Shown piece by piece: positions 1 through 11,108 of a DNA stretch of 64,000 nt. The stretch is from Massariosphaeria phaeospora. Lineage: Eukaryota; Ascomycota; Dothideomycetes; Pleosporales. The stretch is taken from assembly GCA_011032825.1 (NCBI GenBank), contig JAADJZ010000001.1, positions 2,604,001-2,668,000 of the forward strand. Direction: 5' to 3'. Under the pieces are notes generated by a model. The model was given only the letters and a program-made list of their open reading frames with translations. It was not told the DNA's origin and made no database searches. How positions within the stretch are numbered: position 1 is the first letter of the stretch; each line of letters opens with the position of its first letter. The translations under genes were made by a program, and so were the position numbers.

Positions 1-1177
1 CAAAAAACGCGTTTACTTTTCTGCGTAGTACAAGAAAGCTTTAATACTACGCAATTAAAAGCTCTTAGTGTTAAAGAACAGCTAAACAAACAACGCTTTA
101 AGTTTAGAGTAGTTAAAGCACTTTAACGCGCATACAAAAACGCGCTAGGTAGAAGTATACTAGCTGCTTATTCTAAACAGCTATAAAAGCTACTAATTTT
201 AGAATTTTAAAAACTATTGTCTTAAGAACAAGATTTTAACTTTTTGCATACTTTTTTACTTGTTGCACATTCTCTAGCTGCTTAACGTAGTTTGCTTTTC
301 GCTGCTAAAGCGCAAGTACTTTTAGCGCGTTAAAAACTTAGCACGCTAACGCGTCTTTTATATTAACAAAAAAAGCTTTTTTTTAGCTTTTAAGAACGCG
401 TTTTTTGACGTATTTACAGAGAAAAACTGCTGCAAGGCTTTTAAAGTGTTAGAAATAGTTTCTATTAACGCGTAGGTAGTATTAGATTGCTTTAAAGTGC
501 AGCTGCGTACTCTACTAGCACTTTTATACCTAGAAACGCCGTAGTAGTTAAAAACTCTAAGCAATACGCACGAGTTTAGATCTTAGTTAAAGCTAGTACG
601 CAATTTCTTTTTTTAATTACTTGTTATAGCTTAAGCTAGCTTTTTGCAGCTTATAAAAGGTAGTAAGCTTATGCTGTACTAAAACGCGCTTTTTGCTGCC
701 TACAATAGAAAGCTTGAAAAGCAATTAGCAAAGCTTACAAAGTAGAAATTGCGTAAGCGCAAGTAGATCTAGCAAGGTAGTACTATAGAGTATAAAACTA
801 CTACAGCGCTTTAGCAATCTAAAAAAGCTTGTAGTAGTAGTAATTAAGAACTAGCTTAACTAGCTCTACGGCGCTATAGAAACTGTAGTAGAACTAGGCA
901 TAACACGCGAACGTGCAAAAAAAATACAAAGATATATTCTAAATTAAATGCAAGCACAACGTACGTAGGTTTCTTGTTTAATAGCAATAAAATTAAAAAA
1001 GCGTAACGTAAGTTAGTGCTGCTAAGCTTTTTTAGCTAAGGTAATAAGTTAGCCGAGGTAATAGTAGAATACGTTATATATTTTATGTATAGTTTTGGCA
1101 ATATATAGAATGTTTTTATATATTTTATATTTTATATTTTATATTTTATATTTTTATTATTATGTATATTTTAGGTA
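1..1177. other. AT-rich decayed DNA, no gene recognised
   Basis: No credible coding region. The stretch is TpA-rich with frequent surviving CpG and short broken frames, as in the rest of the AT-rich flanks. A short low-complexity run of about 10-bp TATATTTTAT units lies at roughly 1118-1155, just before the inverted-repeat element. I could not assign the rest to a transposon family. Confidence 0.6.
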
Positions 1178-2086
1178 ACGTACTTTACGAGTAGTTAGGC
1201 TACACGAGTTCGCAAAACACTTTTGCCAAGCAATTATCTAATATTATAACTTTAATACTTTTTTTAATAGTAAGCCTATTAGAATAATTTATACACTGTT
1301 TTAAAGCTCTAAGCTAGAACTTTAAAATCTACTAAAAATTACCTAAATAGGCTAAGTACTACTAGAGTTTTTAAAGTTTAAAGATAAAAAGCTCGCTTAA
1401 GCTCTATACCTAGTATCTAGTAGAAATCTACTATAATAAACTTTTATATTCTAAAATATTCTTATTTATACTATATATTAAAGTACTAGAAAGTTTTATA
1501 GCGTGTAGCCTAAGATTAAAGCTACTAGATAGGTTAGAAAGTAATTTACTTTTTTTATACTAGCTAAGTATAAATATCTATATATAACTATTAAAACCTA
1601 ATGTAAAACTACTTAATAATTTAGTACTTAGTATAATTATACTATATAAGCTTTAAAAAAGTAGTATTATTTAGAGTTATAATAGTACTAATACTTTATA
1701 CTTAGTAGGTTTTATATATAAGCTCTAATTTTATCTAATAGCTTTAATTCTAAGCTATATACTATATAACTTTCTAGAACTCTAACTTATAGTATAAATA
1801 AAAATATATTAGAATATAAAAGTTTATTATAGTAGAATTCTACTAGATACTAGGTATAAAGCTTAAGCGAGCTTTTTATCTTTAAACTTTAAAAACTCTA
1901 GTAATACTTAGCCTATTTAGGTAATTTTTAGTAGATTTTAAAGTTCTAGCTTAGAGCTTTAAAATAGTGTATAAATTATTCTAATAGGCCTACTATTAAG
2001 AAAGGTATTAAAGTTATAATATTAGATAATTTGCTTGGCAAAAGTGTTTCGCGAACTCGTGTAGCTCAACTACTTGTAAAGTACGT
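1178..2086. mobile_element. Long-TIR non-coding element, copy 1 (909 bp)
   Basis: The element is bounded by ACGTACTTTACGAGTAGTTA and its inverted counterpart ending TTGTAAAGTACGT, and is flanked by TA on both sides (1176-1177, 2087-2088). The two arms are imperfect inverted repeats of roughly 300 bp or more around a central non-repeated part. It has no coding capacity, so it is probably a MITE-like or foldback derivative mobilised by a TA-targeting (Tc1/mariner/pogo-type) transposase. Two further copies lie at 18869-19778 and 19831-20740. The central region here is inverted relative to those copies. Confidence 0.85.
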
Positions 2087-2199
2087 TATTACGCGTAGGT
2101 ATATAGAAATTAAGTATACATGTAATATCGTATAATGCATTTTACTGCTAGCTACTACTAGCTACTATTGTATCGTCTAAACTATGTATTAATAAAATA

Positions 2200-2870
2200 C
2201 TTTGCTTTGTTTAATTTTTATTATACTGCTACTTTTTGTAAGCGATTTTTATTATTCTACCGCTGCTTCTTGTAAGCAATCTTTATTCTATTTTGTTTGC
2301 GTTTTGTTATTCTATCGCCGCTTTTTGTACGTAATTTCTATTTTATATTAACTATTTTCTAGCATTCTACTGCTACTTTTTAATAGGTATTAGCAATAGT
2401 AGTGCAGCGCTTAGCGCGCTCGAAAGTTGTTAAGCTAACTTTTATGCTACTTTTTGTAAGTAGCTTTTATTTCTTACTTTTTCTATTCTCTTTTAGTTAT
2501 TGCAAGTAACTTTTATTTTTTGCTTTTTGTAAGTAACTTCTATTCTTTTTTAGTTGTTGTAAGTAACTTCTATTTCTTGCTTTTTATAAGTAACTTTTAT
2601 TTCTTTTATTCTTTTCTAGTTGTTGTACGTAACTTTTGTTTTGTTTTTGTACGTAACCTTTATTTCTTGCTTTTTGTAAGTAATTTTCGTTTTATTTTGT
2701 CTATTTCGTAGCATTCTACTAACAGCTATTAATAGCTATTAATAGTATAGTTGTGCAGCGCTTAGCTTTATCGAAAGTAGCGTAGCATTAAGCTAAACGT
2801 TATGCTACTTTTTGTACGTAACTTTTATTATATTCTACTTGTTGTATAGCATTTTACTACTAGCTACTAA
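2200..2870 (+). repeat. Imperfect tandem repeat region
   Basis: Degenerate repeats built around the phrase CTTTTTGTAAGTAACTTCTATT recur every few tens of bases, at about 2230-2350 and again, more densely, at 2440-2700 and 2805-2830. Blocks with GCATTCTACT/GCTACT also recur. The apparent 63-aa frame at 2520-2711 is only the translation of these repeats (Phe/Tyr/Ser-rich) and is not called as a gene. Confidence 0.6.
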
Positions 2871-3059
2871 TAGCGCTTACTATGTTAAAAGCTATGTTTA
2901 TATACATTTTACTACTAGCTACTAACAACTACTACTAGTATCGTGTATGTTTATAAAAGTAGTAGCTATTATGTTAAAAGCTATATTCGTAGGCATACTA
3001 TACTTGTGCGCGTAGCAACTTACGTTGCGCAGCAATTTACAAATACTAAAATACTAAAC

Positions 3060-4730
3060 AAGCTACTAACATTAACGCGTTGTAACTTTACTACTATAGC
3101 ACCAATTGATAACGTAGTTGCAGCAATTAAATTGCTAAAACTAAAAAAACATTTTACATACTGCGCAATTGCTTGCTAGTTTAGTATATCGTATGCTATG
3201 CTAAGTTGAAAATACTAAAGTCGTTAGCGCTTATAAAAAGTTAAAAATTGCAATTAACAATTACTTAGCTAGCAACAAGAGTATAAGCTTATAGAGTATA
3301 TTAAAAGCTTAACAAAGCAAAATCTACTATCTACAAAAAAAATGCTACGAAATTTCGCTACTAAAATTGCTTACGAGCGCGTTAGATACTTAGATTACGC
3401 ACTTCTTAAGCTAAAACTATAAGTATTTTATTTCTAAATACACTACTAGAATAAATGCTATACGCTACAAAGCTAACTCTAAAAGAAAGTATAACACGTA
3501 CTTTAAGCTACTGCACTTAAAAATTACTTAGTATAGCTTAAAACCGCGTTGCATGTACAATATAAATAAAAAAAGTTTTATAATTAGTATACTTAGCTAC
3601 TTTAAACAAGTATTCAACTATTAGATATAAAAGAAAAAGAAAGTAACTACGGCTTTTTAAAATAGCTTTTGTAAGTAAATTACTTTTCTCGTAGTTGTTT
3701 ACACTAATAGAAGTGCTTTGCTGCTTAGCATTATTTACTAGTTAGCAAACAGCTTACTATAAGCATTATAAGTAGCTGCTATTAAAGCTAAAAAATACAA
3801 CGTTTTCGTAGCTTTATTTCTATCTAAATAGACGAATAACGACATTAGTTTAGCATAGCTAAAGTAGGTATTTAATTGCTTTACAAAGCAAAAAGCGCGT
3901 TGTAAAAAAAACTATTGTCTCTTTATACTTAAAAGCTATAGCAGTTACTTTACCTAGATTTTTATTAACTACTACAACTTCTATTGCATACTTTTAGTAG
4001 TATTTTCTTTTTACTCTACTTATACTTTTTAGCTACTCGATGTAGTTTACTTTAAACTTCTTTTTAGCTTTTACTTAGCGCAGCTTTCTACCTACTTCTA
4101 GAAAAGCTAAAAGCTTATTGCTGTTTTAAAAAGAAACTTCTTTCTACTATTCTAGAGAGCGTAGGTGTTTTTCTTTAAAATAAAAATAATTTTTAAGTTT
4201 TTTAAAGCTACTAGCATATAGCCTATAAAGCTAGAAGCTATACTCAAATAATTGAACAAAGGAAAAAGCAAAAAGCAAGAAAAAAGTAAAGTAGGTTCTT
4301 TAGTTTTTAAAGAGAGCAACTAGCGTTAGATAAATCGTTTAGTACGCTTTGTAGTAAAGAATACTATTGCAAAGAAGTTAAAAACGCTTTCTTAAACGCT
4401 TTACTTACTTTTAGTTCAAAATAAGCTACTACACTACGAGAATAATAGTTTAAAAAAAGCGCTTACAACTAAGAAAAAGTATAAAAAACGTAGTAAACGT
4501 TTTAACTTGTAGTAGCGCAAGAAGTACTACGATAGCGCTATTTTCTAGTCTTTGCGCAAGATTAGAAAAGCACGTGCACAAAAAAAAGTAAAATAATAAA
4601 AAAAGCATAAAAAGTAGCTTGCAAAAGCGAACAAGAAAGAGCTTCAAGCTACTACTAAGCTACTTAAGAAAAAAAAAAAAAAAAGCATGTAGCAAAAGAA
4701 AAAGCCAAAGTAGTACGTAAATAAGCTAAC
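3060..4730 (+). mobile_element. pogo/Fot1-type transposase relic 1
   Basis: A decayed DDE transposase of the pogo superfamily is readable across frames. An N-terminal HTH-psq-like part lies at about 3110-3190 (AAIKLLKLKKHFTYCAIAC), followed by a Tc5/CENP-B-type HTH stretch at 3270-3370 (EYKLIEYIKSLTKQN then MLRNFATKIAYE). The DDE-domain landmark corresponding to the family's HxLQPLDV box is at about 4020-4080 (TFxLLDVVYFKLL). A Lys/Arg-rich C-terminus at 4470-4700 contains SLRKIRKARAQKK. Stops are TAA/TAG at expected Gln/Trp positions, which indicates RIP-type decay. The element is non-functional. Its terminal repeats were not located, so the limits are approximate. Confidence 0.75.
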
Positions 4731-4749
4731 TAAAGTTATCTAAAAAAAC

Positions 4750-5400
4750 AACGAGCGCAGCTAAGTGCGCGTAAGAATATTAGCAACAAAAATTTAGAAA
4801 AAGTTTACAGCGAAAACTTACATAGATTTTAACTTAATTATTGTTAACGAAACGCTACTTAGTACCTAGCAGAAATCGCAGCTATAGTAGCGTAGTAGAG
4901 TTTAAATTCAACCTCAAATTACTACACAAATACAAAAAAAAGAACTTAGTTAAGTTAGGTAAGCTAAAGTTGCTAGAAACAGCTTTGTCGTAGGTATTAA
5001 AAATAAGTAGCAATGTTGCAACGCTAGTTGCTAAAACTATAAGTACGTTTGCTAAAGACCTAATGCTAGTATAGTTAAGCGTTTTAAGAACTACTACGCT
5101 GCTAATAGCTATATAATTAGTATGTAAGCAAGAAAGTACAATACTAGCTAATTAAAAGTTAACTAGCTGTTTAATATTATTAAGTTAGCGCTTATTAGGT
5201 ATAAAAATTAACGAGCTATAGAAAACAAGCAACGACGTACTAATAGCGCAGCGAAAAGTAGTAGCAAAGAAATAAAAAGCAATAGTAGCAAGAAAAAGTT
5301 TTTAAAGTTGCTACAGCGCTAAGCGCTTAAAGCGCAGCTACAAGTAGCTACTTTATAGTACGCACTATAGTACGCACTATAGTACGCTTTATAGTACGCA
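4750..5400 (+). repeat. Unclassified repeat, copy 1
   Basis: This segment follows pogo relic 1. It resembles 61690-62330: both contain a phrase translating to KTYIDFNLI followed by similar spacing of decayed frame, and both end in runs of AGTAGCAA-type Ser/Lys-rich repeats. Next to it (about 5345-5405) is a short tandem repeat of a 12-mer close to TATAGTACGCAC. I could not name the family. It may be the C-terminal extension of a pogo-type element or an independent repeat. Confidence 0.4.
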
Positions 5401-5498
5401 CTTTAAAATTTTCTACTATCGTAGCTGCTGCTATACAATTTTCGCGTAGTTAATTCAAACGTACTTGTAATACAGCGTATTCTAGTAAGTAGCTAGCA

Positions 5499-6001
5499 TA
5501 TTATTAAAACTATTCTTTTACCGAAAGTACTTGTAATCGGACTTAAAAATTTTGCCTAAGAAATAGTTTTATGTTTAAAAAGCTTAATAACAACCAAAAA
5601 AAACAATTTTAATTTTGTCTTGAATAGAATAACAAAGCAACAATTTGTTGCCTATAGATTCAATCTATGTATAAAATATACTTAAAAAAGTTAACTACAA
5701 AAAATCTAAATTGTAAAAGAAATTCTACTAATTTATATAGTTCTATAATTCTTTGCTAAAAGCGTTTTACTTAGTTTGCTTAGTACGCTTAGTTGCTAAG
5801 CGCTTTAAGCTAGCTAAGCGCTTGCTACTTAGTATACTTAGTTCGCTAAAGCTTTAATCGCACTAATTACTATTACGTAACTGCTAACTTAATTCTGCTT
5901 TGCGCATTGCTATACTTTTGTCTTGCAAACTTGCAAGCTTTAACAACTTTTCTACGTTGTTGCTTAGTTTACAATATCTAGTATTGTTTTTGTTCGTAAC
6001 A
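5499..6001 (-). mobile_element. Solo LTR of Gypsy family A
   Basis: About 503 bp matching the LTRs of the element at 25774-32888 in the same orientation. It starts TATTATTA (the family has TGTTATTA, so one G-to-A change) and ends CGTAACA. Internal blocks such as TAGATTCAATCTATGTATAA and the CTAGCTAAGCGCTTGCT region are shared. The flanking 5-mers do not match, and no gypsy internal region adjoins, so it is probably a solo or rearranged LTR. Confidence 0.8.
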
Positions 6002-6051
6002 ACGTACTACCGCAAGTTTCTTTGCCGTAGGTATTAAATAGCACTGCTTAC

Positions 6052-6446
6052 TACGCTAGCGAATAAGTAAAAAGTATTTATTAATAGGTATAAGTTAGGT
6101 TGTAAGTTGCATAAACTTTAAGTTAAAGTTAAGTTAGAGTTAATCTAGCGTAGGTAGAAGTTAAGTTAGAGTAGTTTAAGCTCTAAGTTAAGAATTAAGT
6201 TAAAGTTACTTAAATAGTTAAAAAACTATAATAAATAAATGTAATAAATATACATAAAAAACTTAATATTAATATAAGTTGTAAATATTATGTAAAACTT
6301 AACTACAACTCTAAGCTTTAACTACTTTAACTTAACTTTAACTTAAGCTGCTTAGTAACTAGCGCAAGTTAAAGCTAGAGTTAATTTAAAGTCTAACGTA
6401 AACTAACTTAACTTTAATTTAACTTCTACTTATTTACTAGCCTAAG
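6052..6446. mobile_element. MITE-like element, family 2 copy 1 (~395 bp)
   Basis: The termini GCTAGCGAATAAGTA and, inverted, GCTAGTAAATAAGTA form short inverted repeats. The interior is rich in AAGTTAAGTTA-type motifs in both orientations around an AT-rich core. The reverse complement of the whole unit recurs at 33345-33738. There is no coding capacity. Confidence 0.7.
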
Positions 6447-7448
6447 CTAGTACAATAGCTTGTAGAAATGTAGTTAAACTATTAACTTTGCGCTTTATAA
6501 TACTATTAGTTGCTATAGCAAATACAAAATATAGCAATAGCTTACTAGATTAAACTACGATACGAAGCTTAAAGCTATATACGTGTCGAAACACTTTTTA
6601 AATACTATAGCGTTTTCGAACTTTTAATAATATACTAGTAGCTTTGAGAATAGAATAAAGTTAACGTTGCTATATTTCTTTTTGAATAAGCTTTTATCTA
6701 TGCAACTATACAACCTCAACGCGTAGGTTTTGTAGTAGTAATTTCGAATACTAGGTTCTTTGCACATGTTTTGCAAAAACGAAAAAGTACTTTCGTTAGC
6801 GTTTTTAATTACGCACTTAGTAACTAATAATACTTTAGCTAAAACTAGTAACGAGCGCAACTTTGCTGTTTAGATAGTAAAAAATATAAAGTATTAACAT
6901 CGTAGATAGAGTAGTGTTCTTCGAATTCTAGTAAAAAAAGTCTACAAAATGCTAATGTGCTTAGAATTTGAAAAAGAGAAAGCTTTTATGCAATTAATAA
7001 GTATAAGCAGCGAGTAGAGTAAAAACTTCGAAAACGTTAAACTATTAACTAACGTGCATTACGCTTGCCTAGTGTAGTGCTATTCTAGCTAAAGTATTAA
7101 AGCTTAGAACATTAACTTATAAAGCCCGTTAAGTTTTAATTAAAAAGCTAAGTGTTATTAAGTGCAATATTTCGTTAGAACGTTGAATAAAAGCTTTGAT
7201 TCGCAGCAAAAAAACTTTTTGTATTCCAATCTTTCGTTATGTCTAGCTAACTAAGTTTTGAAAGTTGTTCTAAACAAAACTAGAAAATCTAGCACGTACT
7301 AAATAAACTTGTAAGTGTTTTAAGCTATTAAGCAGTGCTGTACAAATAGGCTAAAAGCTACGATACTAAAATCTAAAACTATTTCTTTAAAACTATTGCG
7401 CTTAAACTTCGAGTAAGCATTTTCTTTTAATTATTCGTTTTTTTTCTA
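6447..7448. other. AT-rich decayed DNA left of the pogo element
   Basis: No gene recognised. A 78-codon minus-strand frame at 6624-6860 has no recognisable family and typical RIP-DNA composition, so it is not called. The part adjoining 7448 would be the other half of the pogo insertion site. It shows no resemblance to the missing 5' part of scytalone dehydratase. Confidence 0.5.
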
Positions 7449-9509
7449 ACGTATTTGTGCGCGTAATGCACGCGAAATACTATAAACGTTCTACTAGCAA
7501 TAAAGCAATAGAGCTAGCTACAATTAATATTATTATAAGAATTTTTAGCAAAGTACTATATTAATACTTCTATTAATTTTGCGCTGCTTATATTTATCTA
7601 GAAACTTAACGCTGCAGCTGCAACGCGTTAAAATAGCTAGAATAGCAAATACGCTTTTTAAAGCCTTTGTAGTATTTCTAGTATTAACGCTACGTTTGTA
7701 ACGCTTTTTACTTTATAAAAATAGCTACAAAGCTTTTCTTTTACTTTTTTAAAAAAATTGTAGCGCTTTTGTAGCATTGCGAGCTTCTTTTTAGCAAGCG
7801 CGCTTTGCTGCTTTTTCTACTTTTTTTTTTTTAACTACTTTAGCTGCTTTTTGCGCTACACGCTTTTTCTTTGCAATTTTTTTCTTGTATAGCTTAGCTA
7901 CTTTCTTTAGCAATACTATCTTTGCTTTTTAAAGCTACTACTTTTTTTTCTTTTACTTTTTAACAAATTAACAAATACGTGCTTTTTTTATTTTCTTTAG
8001 TAACTAAAAAATAGCTCTACTATAATATTCTTAGCGCTGTTGAAAATTCAAAGTTTTGCTTTTTTTTTACGCTTCTTTTTAATAGATAGCGCTTGCTTAA
8101 TTTTATTTATTTTATGCTTAAGTAGCTTATTCTAAACAAATAAGTAGTAGAGCAATTAGCGAAGCTTTTGTGTATTTTAACTACTCTAATTTTTTACTAC
8201 TAATTGTACAAGCTTATTTATTTTTCTCTAGTTATAATCGCTAAGCTCTAATAAAAAGCTATTGCTTAATTTTTTATTTTGCGTAAACCTATTAAAGATA
8301 AGCTTAGAATTAGGTAGTAATATGCCTATAGCTCTAAAAATAGTTAATTTTTTTAAAAAAGCTTTCTACGCATTCTAGAATAGAGAAAAAAAATTGCTTT
8401 TAGTAATAAAAGCTAGGCTTTAGCTTTTATAAAAGTATTTTAATAGCTTTGCTAAGTAAGCTGTTAATAGAAGCTTAAATATTACTACATTAAGTAGCTA
8501 AAGCGTATAAGTTAAATAAAAAAGTAGAATAACAAAAAAAAAATGTTTTAATTATAGTAGTTAATAAAATCTATAGTAGTATAAAATTCGTAGCTATCTA
8601 GAATTAAAAGTTAATAAAATTGTTAAGTTTTTTTTTTGTACAGCGATTAAATACTTGCTTAAGCTAAGCAAGTTTAATATCGTTGTTCGTCTAGCTAAAA
8701 AGTAATAAAGTAATAAAAACTAAGTGTTTTTTTACTTAGATATTGTTTACTTAGCTTAGTTAAATACTTTTGTTAGTAGCTTTATAGATAAAGCTTAAAA
8801 GCAAAGTAGTTTTATTAGCGCATATACATGCTAGAAGTGTAATTTATGCGCAGCTTCTATTTTAGAGCAATACTCTAACTTTTTTCTTCTTTTACATTTG
8901 TTAGCTAAATATTTTTTTTAATCTACTTATAATACTAATTATAAAGTTTTTTTTATTTATATTGTACGTATAACGAGAATTTATCTAATATTAATCAATT
9001 TTGCTATGTAAAAGCTAAAAATAGAAGCAATATTTGTTTTTTAAATTAGCTTTGTAGCAATTGCTGTCTATGCTAGCTATTTATTGTAATATAAAATAAA
9101 TGCTGTGCTAGTTAATAAAGCGCGTAACCTAGCTTTTACTAACTAGCTTTTAAGCTATTGTTAATGCAAAATTTTGTATTATCTCTTTTGTAGAAAGTAT
9201 ATGTTTTTTTAATAATTCTTTAATATACTATACAAGCTTTTGCTTTTGTTATAAGCTAAGTTTTTATTAGTTAAAGTTTTTAGAAGTTCTAGAGCGTATT
9301 AGGTTTTAGTGTTTTTAGCTTAAAGTAGAGCGCATAATACTATGTTTAGTAGCAATTTCTATATATAAAAAATCTTTTTTTAGTTTTTGCAATTTAATTT
9401 TTTCAATTGCAGCTTGTATTGAGTCTATATTAGTAGAGTTGTTGCGTGTTAAAGACAATAGAGTTTGTCGTATTTTAGTGTTTCGCGTGCATCACGCGCA
9501 CGGACACGT
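7449..9509 (-). mobile_element. pogo-type transposon 2 (complete ends, decayed transposase)
   Basis: The element has TIRs at both ends: ACGTATTTGTGCGCGTAATG on the left and, read inward from the right, ACGTGTCCGTGCGCGTGATG. Both continue into GCACGCGAAA, and TA flanks both ends (7447-7448, 9510-9511). The minus strand encodes a decayed pogo transposase. An HTH-psq part lies near 9430-9330 (IQAAIEKIKLQKLKKDF, then STLS) and a Tc5-type HTH at 9230-9130. The LLNVVIFKLL box near 8490, matching the family's QPLDVVxFxPL, marks the DDE domain. The C-terminus at about 7950-7640 is Lys/Arg-rich (KKRVAQKAAKVVKKKK). Many TAA/TAG stops make it inactive. Its right TIR abuts the truncated scytalone dehydratase. 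Confidence 0.85.
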
Positions 9510-9890
9510 TATACTCACGCTCCCAAGATCGACTACCGCGCCGTAACCTCCAAGCTCTTCGAGGCTCTTCCCGCACCCGCCTTCCTCGAGATGGTCTCTT
9601 CCCAGCACTTTCTTGGCAACCTGCGAATCAGAACCCAGCACTTTGTCGGTGCTTCAAAATGGGAGCACACTGCCCCCGACGAGATCACTGGTTTTCATCA
9701 AATGCGCGTGGCGCACCAAATATATGCAGATGATGAGTTGAAACAAGTCTTGGTGAAAGGACATGCACACGGCAAGGCCACGATTTGGTACAAGCAGGTA
9801 GAGAGTGTGTGGAAGTTTGCAGGAATAGAGCCGGATATCAGGTGGGGCGAGTATGATCCTGACAAGATTTTCGAGCACCCTAAGGAGTAA
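9510..9890 (+). pseudogene. Scytalone dehydratase, 5'-truncated
   Basis: The protein belongs to the scytalone dehydratase (SnoaL/NTF2-like fold) family, which dehydrates scytalone and vermelone in DHN-melanin synthesis; related enzymes occur in other aromatic polyketide pathways. About 126 codons remain, from the KIDYR motif to the [14 protein letters not shown]-terminus, against roughly 170 in the family. Equivalents of the Magnaporthe active-site Tyr50 (IDYR), His85 (RTQHFVG) and His110 (RVAHQ) are visible. The stretch equivalent to Ser129/Asn131 reads GHAHGKA, so both are replaced (Gly, Ala). The N-terminal ~45 residues, with Tyr30 and Asp31, are missing: coding sequence starts exactly at the TA next to the pogo inverted repeat. 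The frame can be read further left only into the TIR and has no ATG there; the first in-frame ATG is at 9591. I call it a broken gene. Confidence 0.85.
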
Positions 9891-10197
9891 GATATAGCGA
9901 TTTTTAGGAGTGTCATGGAAACTTCGCATAACAACACAAATCCATTTTGATGTCATGATCAATCCTAAAGGTTGTTTCGAAAAATACAGTCTTATGTGTA
10001 GTGATGTCAGAAATAGAAGGTGTGGTACGAGACTTTACAACTTGACGAGTGTTGAGTTTTCAACCGCATCGTAGCTGCTACATTTCATTTTTTGGATTAA
10101 CACAACTTCAACAACCAAGATCAACCCCGCGTATGATCTCCCCATTGTACAAGCCATTACAATTTCCTAAGATCATTCCCCCCACTCGTTGGCATCC
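9891..10197. other. Intergenic, 3' flank of two genes
   Basis: GC-balanced sequence between the 3' ends of the truncated dehydratase (+) and the DUF4267-type gene (-). No further coding region is supported. The minus-strand frames at 9654-9962 are shadows of the dehydratase. Confidence 0.6.
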
Positions 10198-10642
10198 CTA
10201 ACCCTTCGACGACCTAATCAACAGCGGCCCCAAAAGACTCAACACAAAGACGTTTCTCATATGCATCAACAGCTTCTCGCCCCTTGAATGCTCATACAGC
10301 AACTTAGTGTCTGCAACCCCTGCCCACGTCCAGCACAGGAAAAAATAGCCCAAAATTCTTCTCTCCTGTAGGTAGACGAGAACCCAGATGAAGACAGCTG
10401 CAGCCATGTTGCGCCCGGTGGAGGATTGAAAAAAGACGACTTCGGAGGGAGTGGCGTTAGGAATGCCGAAGGTTTGGGCTACTCTCGAGATGTGAGCTAT
10501 CGGTACACAACGGAGAGGGGTACTTACGTCCAATTGGGTTGCGGAGACAAGATATGCCCGTCCACAACAGGAGGACGCTGACGAGGAGGGGTGCGAAGTC
10601 GACAAAATATTCGAACAGAAGCTCGGTAGTTAGAATTGACAT
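10198..10642 (-). CDS. DUF4267-type small integral membrane protein
   Basis: Two exons on the minus strand: 10642-10528 and 10481-10198. The intron, 10527-10482 (46 bp), has GTAAGT at the donor and AG at the acceptor. Removing it joins RNPIG to an FGIP-containing second exon in frame. The product is about 132 aa. It starts MSILTTELLFEYFVDFAPLL, has hydrophobic segments in exon 1 and twice in exon 2, and carries the RNPIG..FGIP and SSTGRN motifs that I associate with the DUF4267 family. That family has no established biochemical role; a membrane location is inferred from hydrophobicity. It is divergent from the P450 with 466 bp between the start codons, so they may share a promoter region. The other minus-strand frames here (10524-10889, unspliced 10457-10642) are not separate genes. 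Confidence 0.75.
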
Positions 10643-11108
10643 GTTGAATACTGGGGTTCCTATTTGACAGATGAGGCTCAGTGATGGTGACAGTCAGGAT
10701 TGGAAGAATGGAATATGTACTGTCTTTGTATCCAGAGACACGACATTCAAAGCTCGTACTAATAGATAGCCATGCGTTTTCCTCGTATCGCTTGTCAGGA
10801 TTCTCTTCAGAATTGCGATAGCGGAGCTGGAAAGATGTTTTCGGGCGTCGGAGATCGGTCAAGTCAGATTCCCGAATTGAACACTGCATAATACCGTTTC
10901 GGGGCGTTTGATCCTAACAAATTTCAGTGCGATATAGCGAGGACCTATATTACATTAAAAGCTTATGTGCATACTCATGAAATCCAACCAGTTCAGTGCT
11001 TTCTACGACGCCACCATCTTACATTTTTCTGTTCCTTCGCATTCACCTATTCCGAACCCTCAATCATACCGCATCTAGTCAGCGGATCTCAGAGAGCAGA
11101 CGTTCACA
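10643..11108. promoter_or_regulatory. Shared divergent promoter region (DUF4267-type / P450)
   Basis: 466 bp between two divergent start codons, presumed to hold both promoters and 5' leaders. No canonical TATA box is convincing. Pyrimidine-rich leader sequence with several CAATC/CACAATG-like contexts precedes the P450 ATG at 11109. CGG triplets near 10820-10860 and 11080-11095 could be contacted by a Zn2Cys6 regulator, but there is no clear palindrome. Called from layout only. Confidence 0.45.

Noticed and set aside
2520..2711. 63-codon frame of Phe/Tyr/Ser repeats
   Set aside because: Translation of imperfect tandem repeats, not a gene.
4450..4647. 65-codon minus-strand hydrophobic frame resembling a membrane protein
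   Set aside because: Antisense of the Lys-rich C-terminus of pogo relic 1; reverse-complemented Lys codons give Phe/Leu.
10524..10889. 121-codon minus-strand frame upstream of the DUF4267-type gene
   Set aside because: No recognisable domain. It overlaps the real first exon in another frame and runs through the divergent promoter region.
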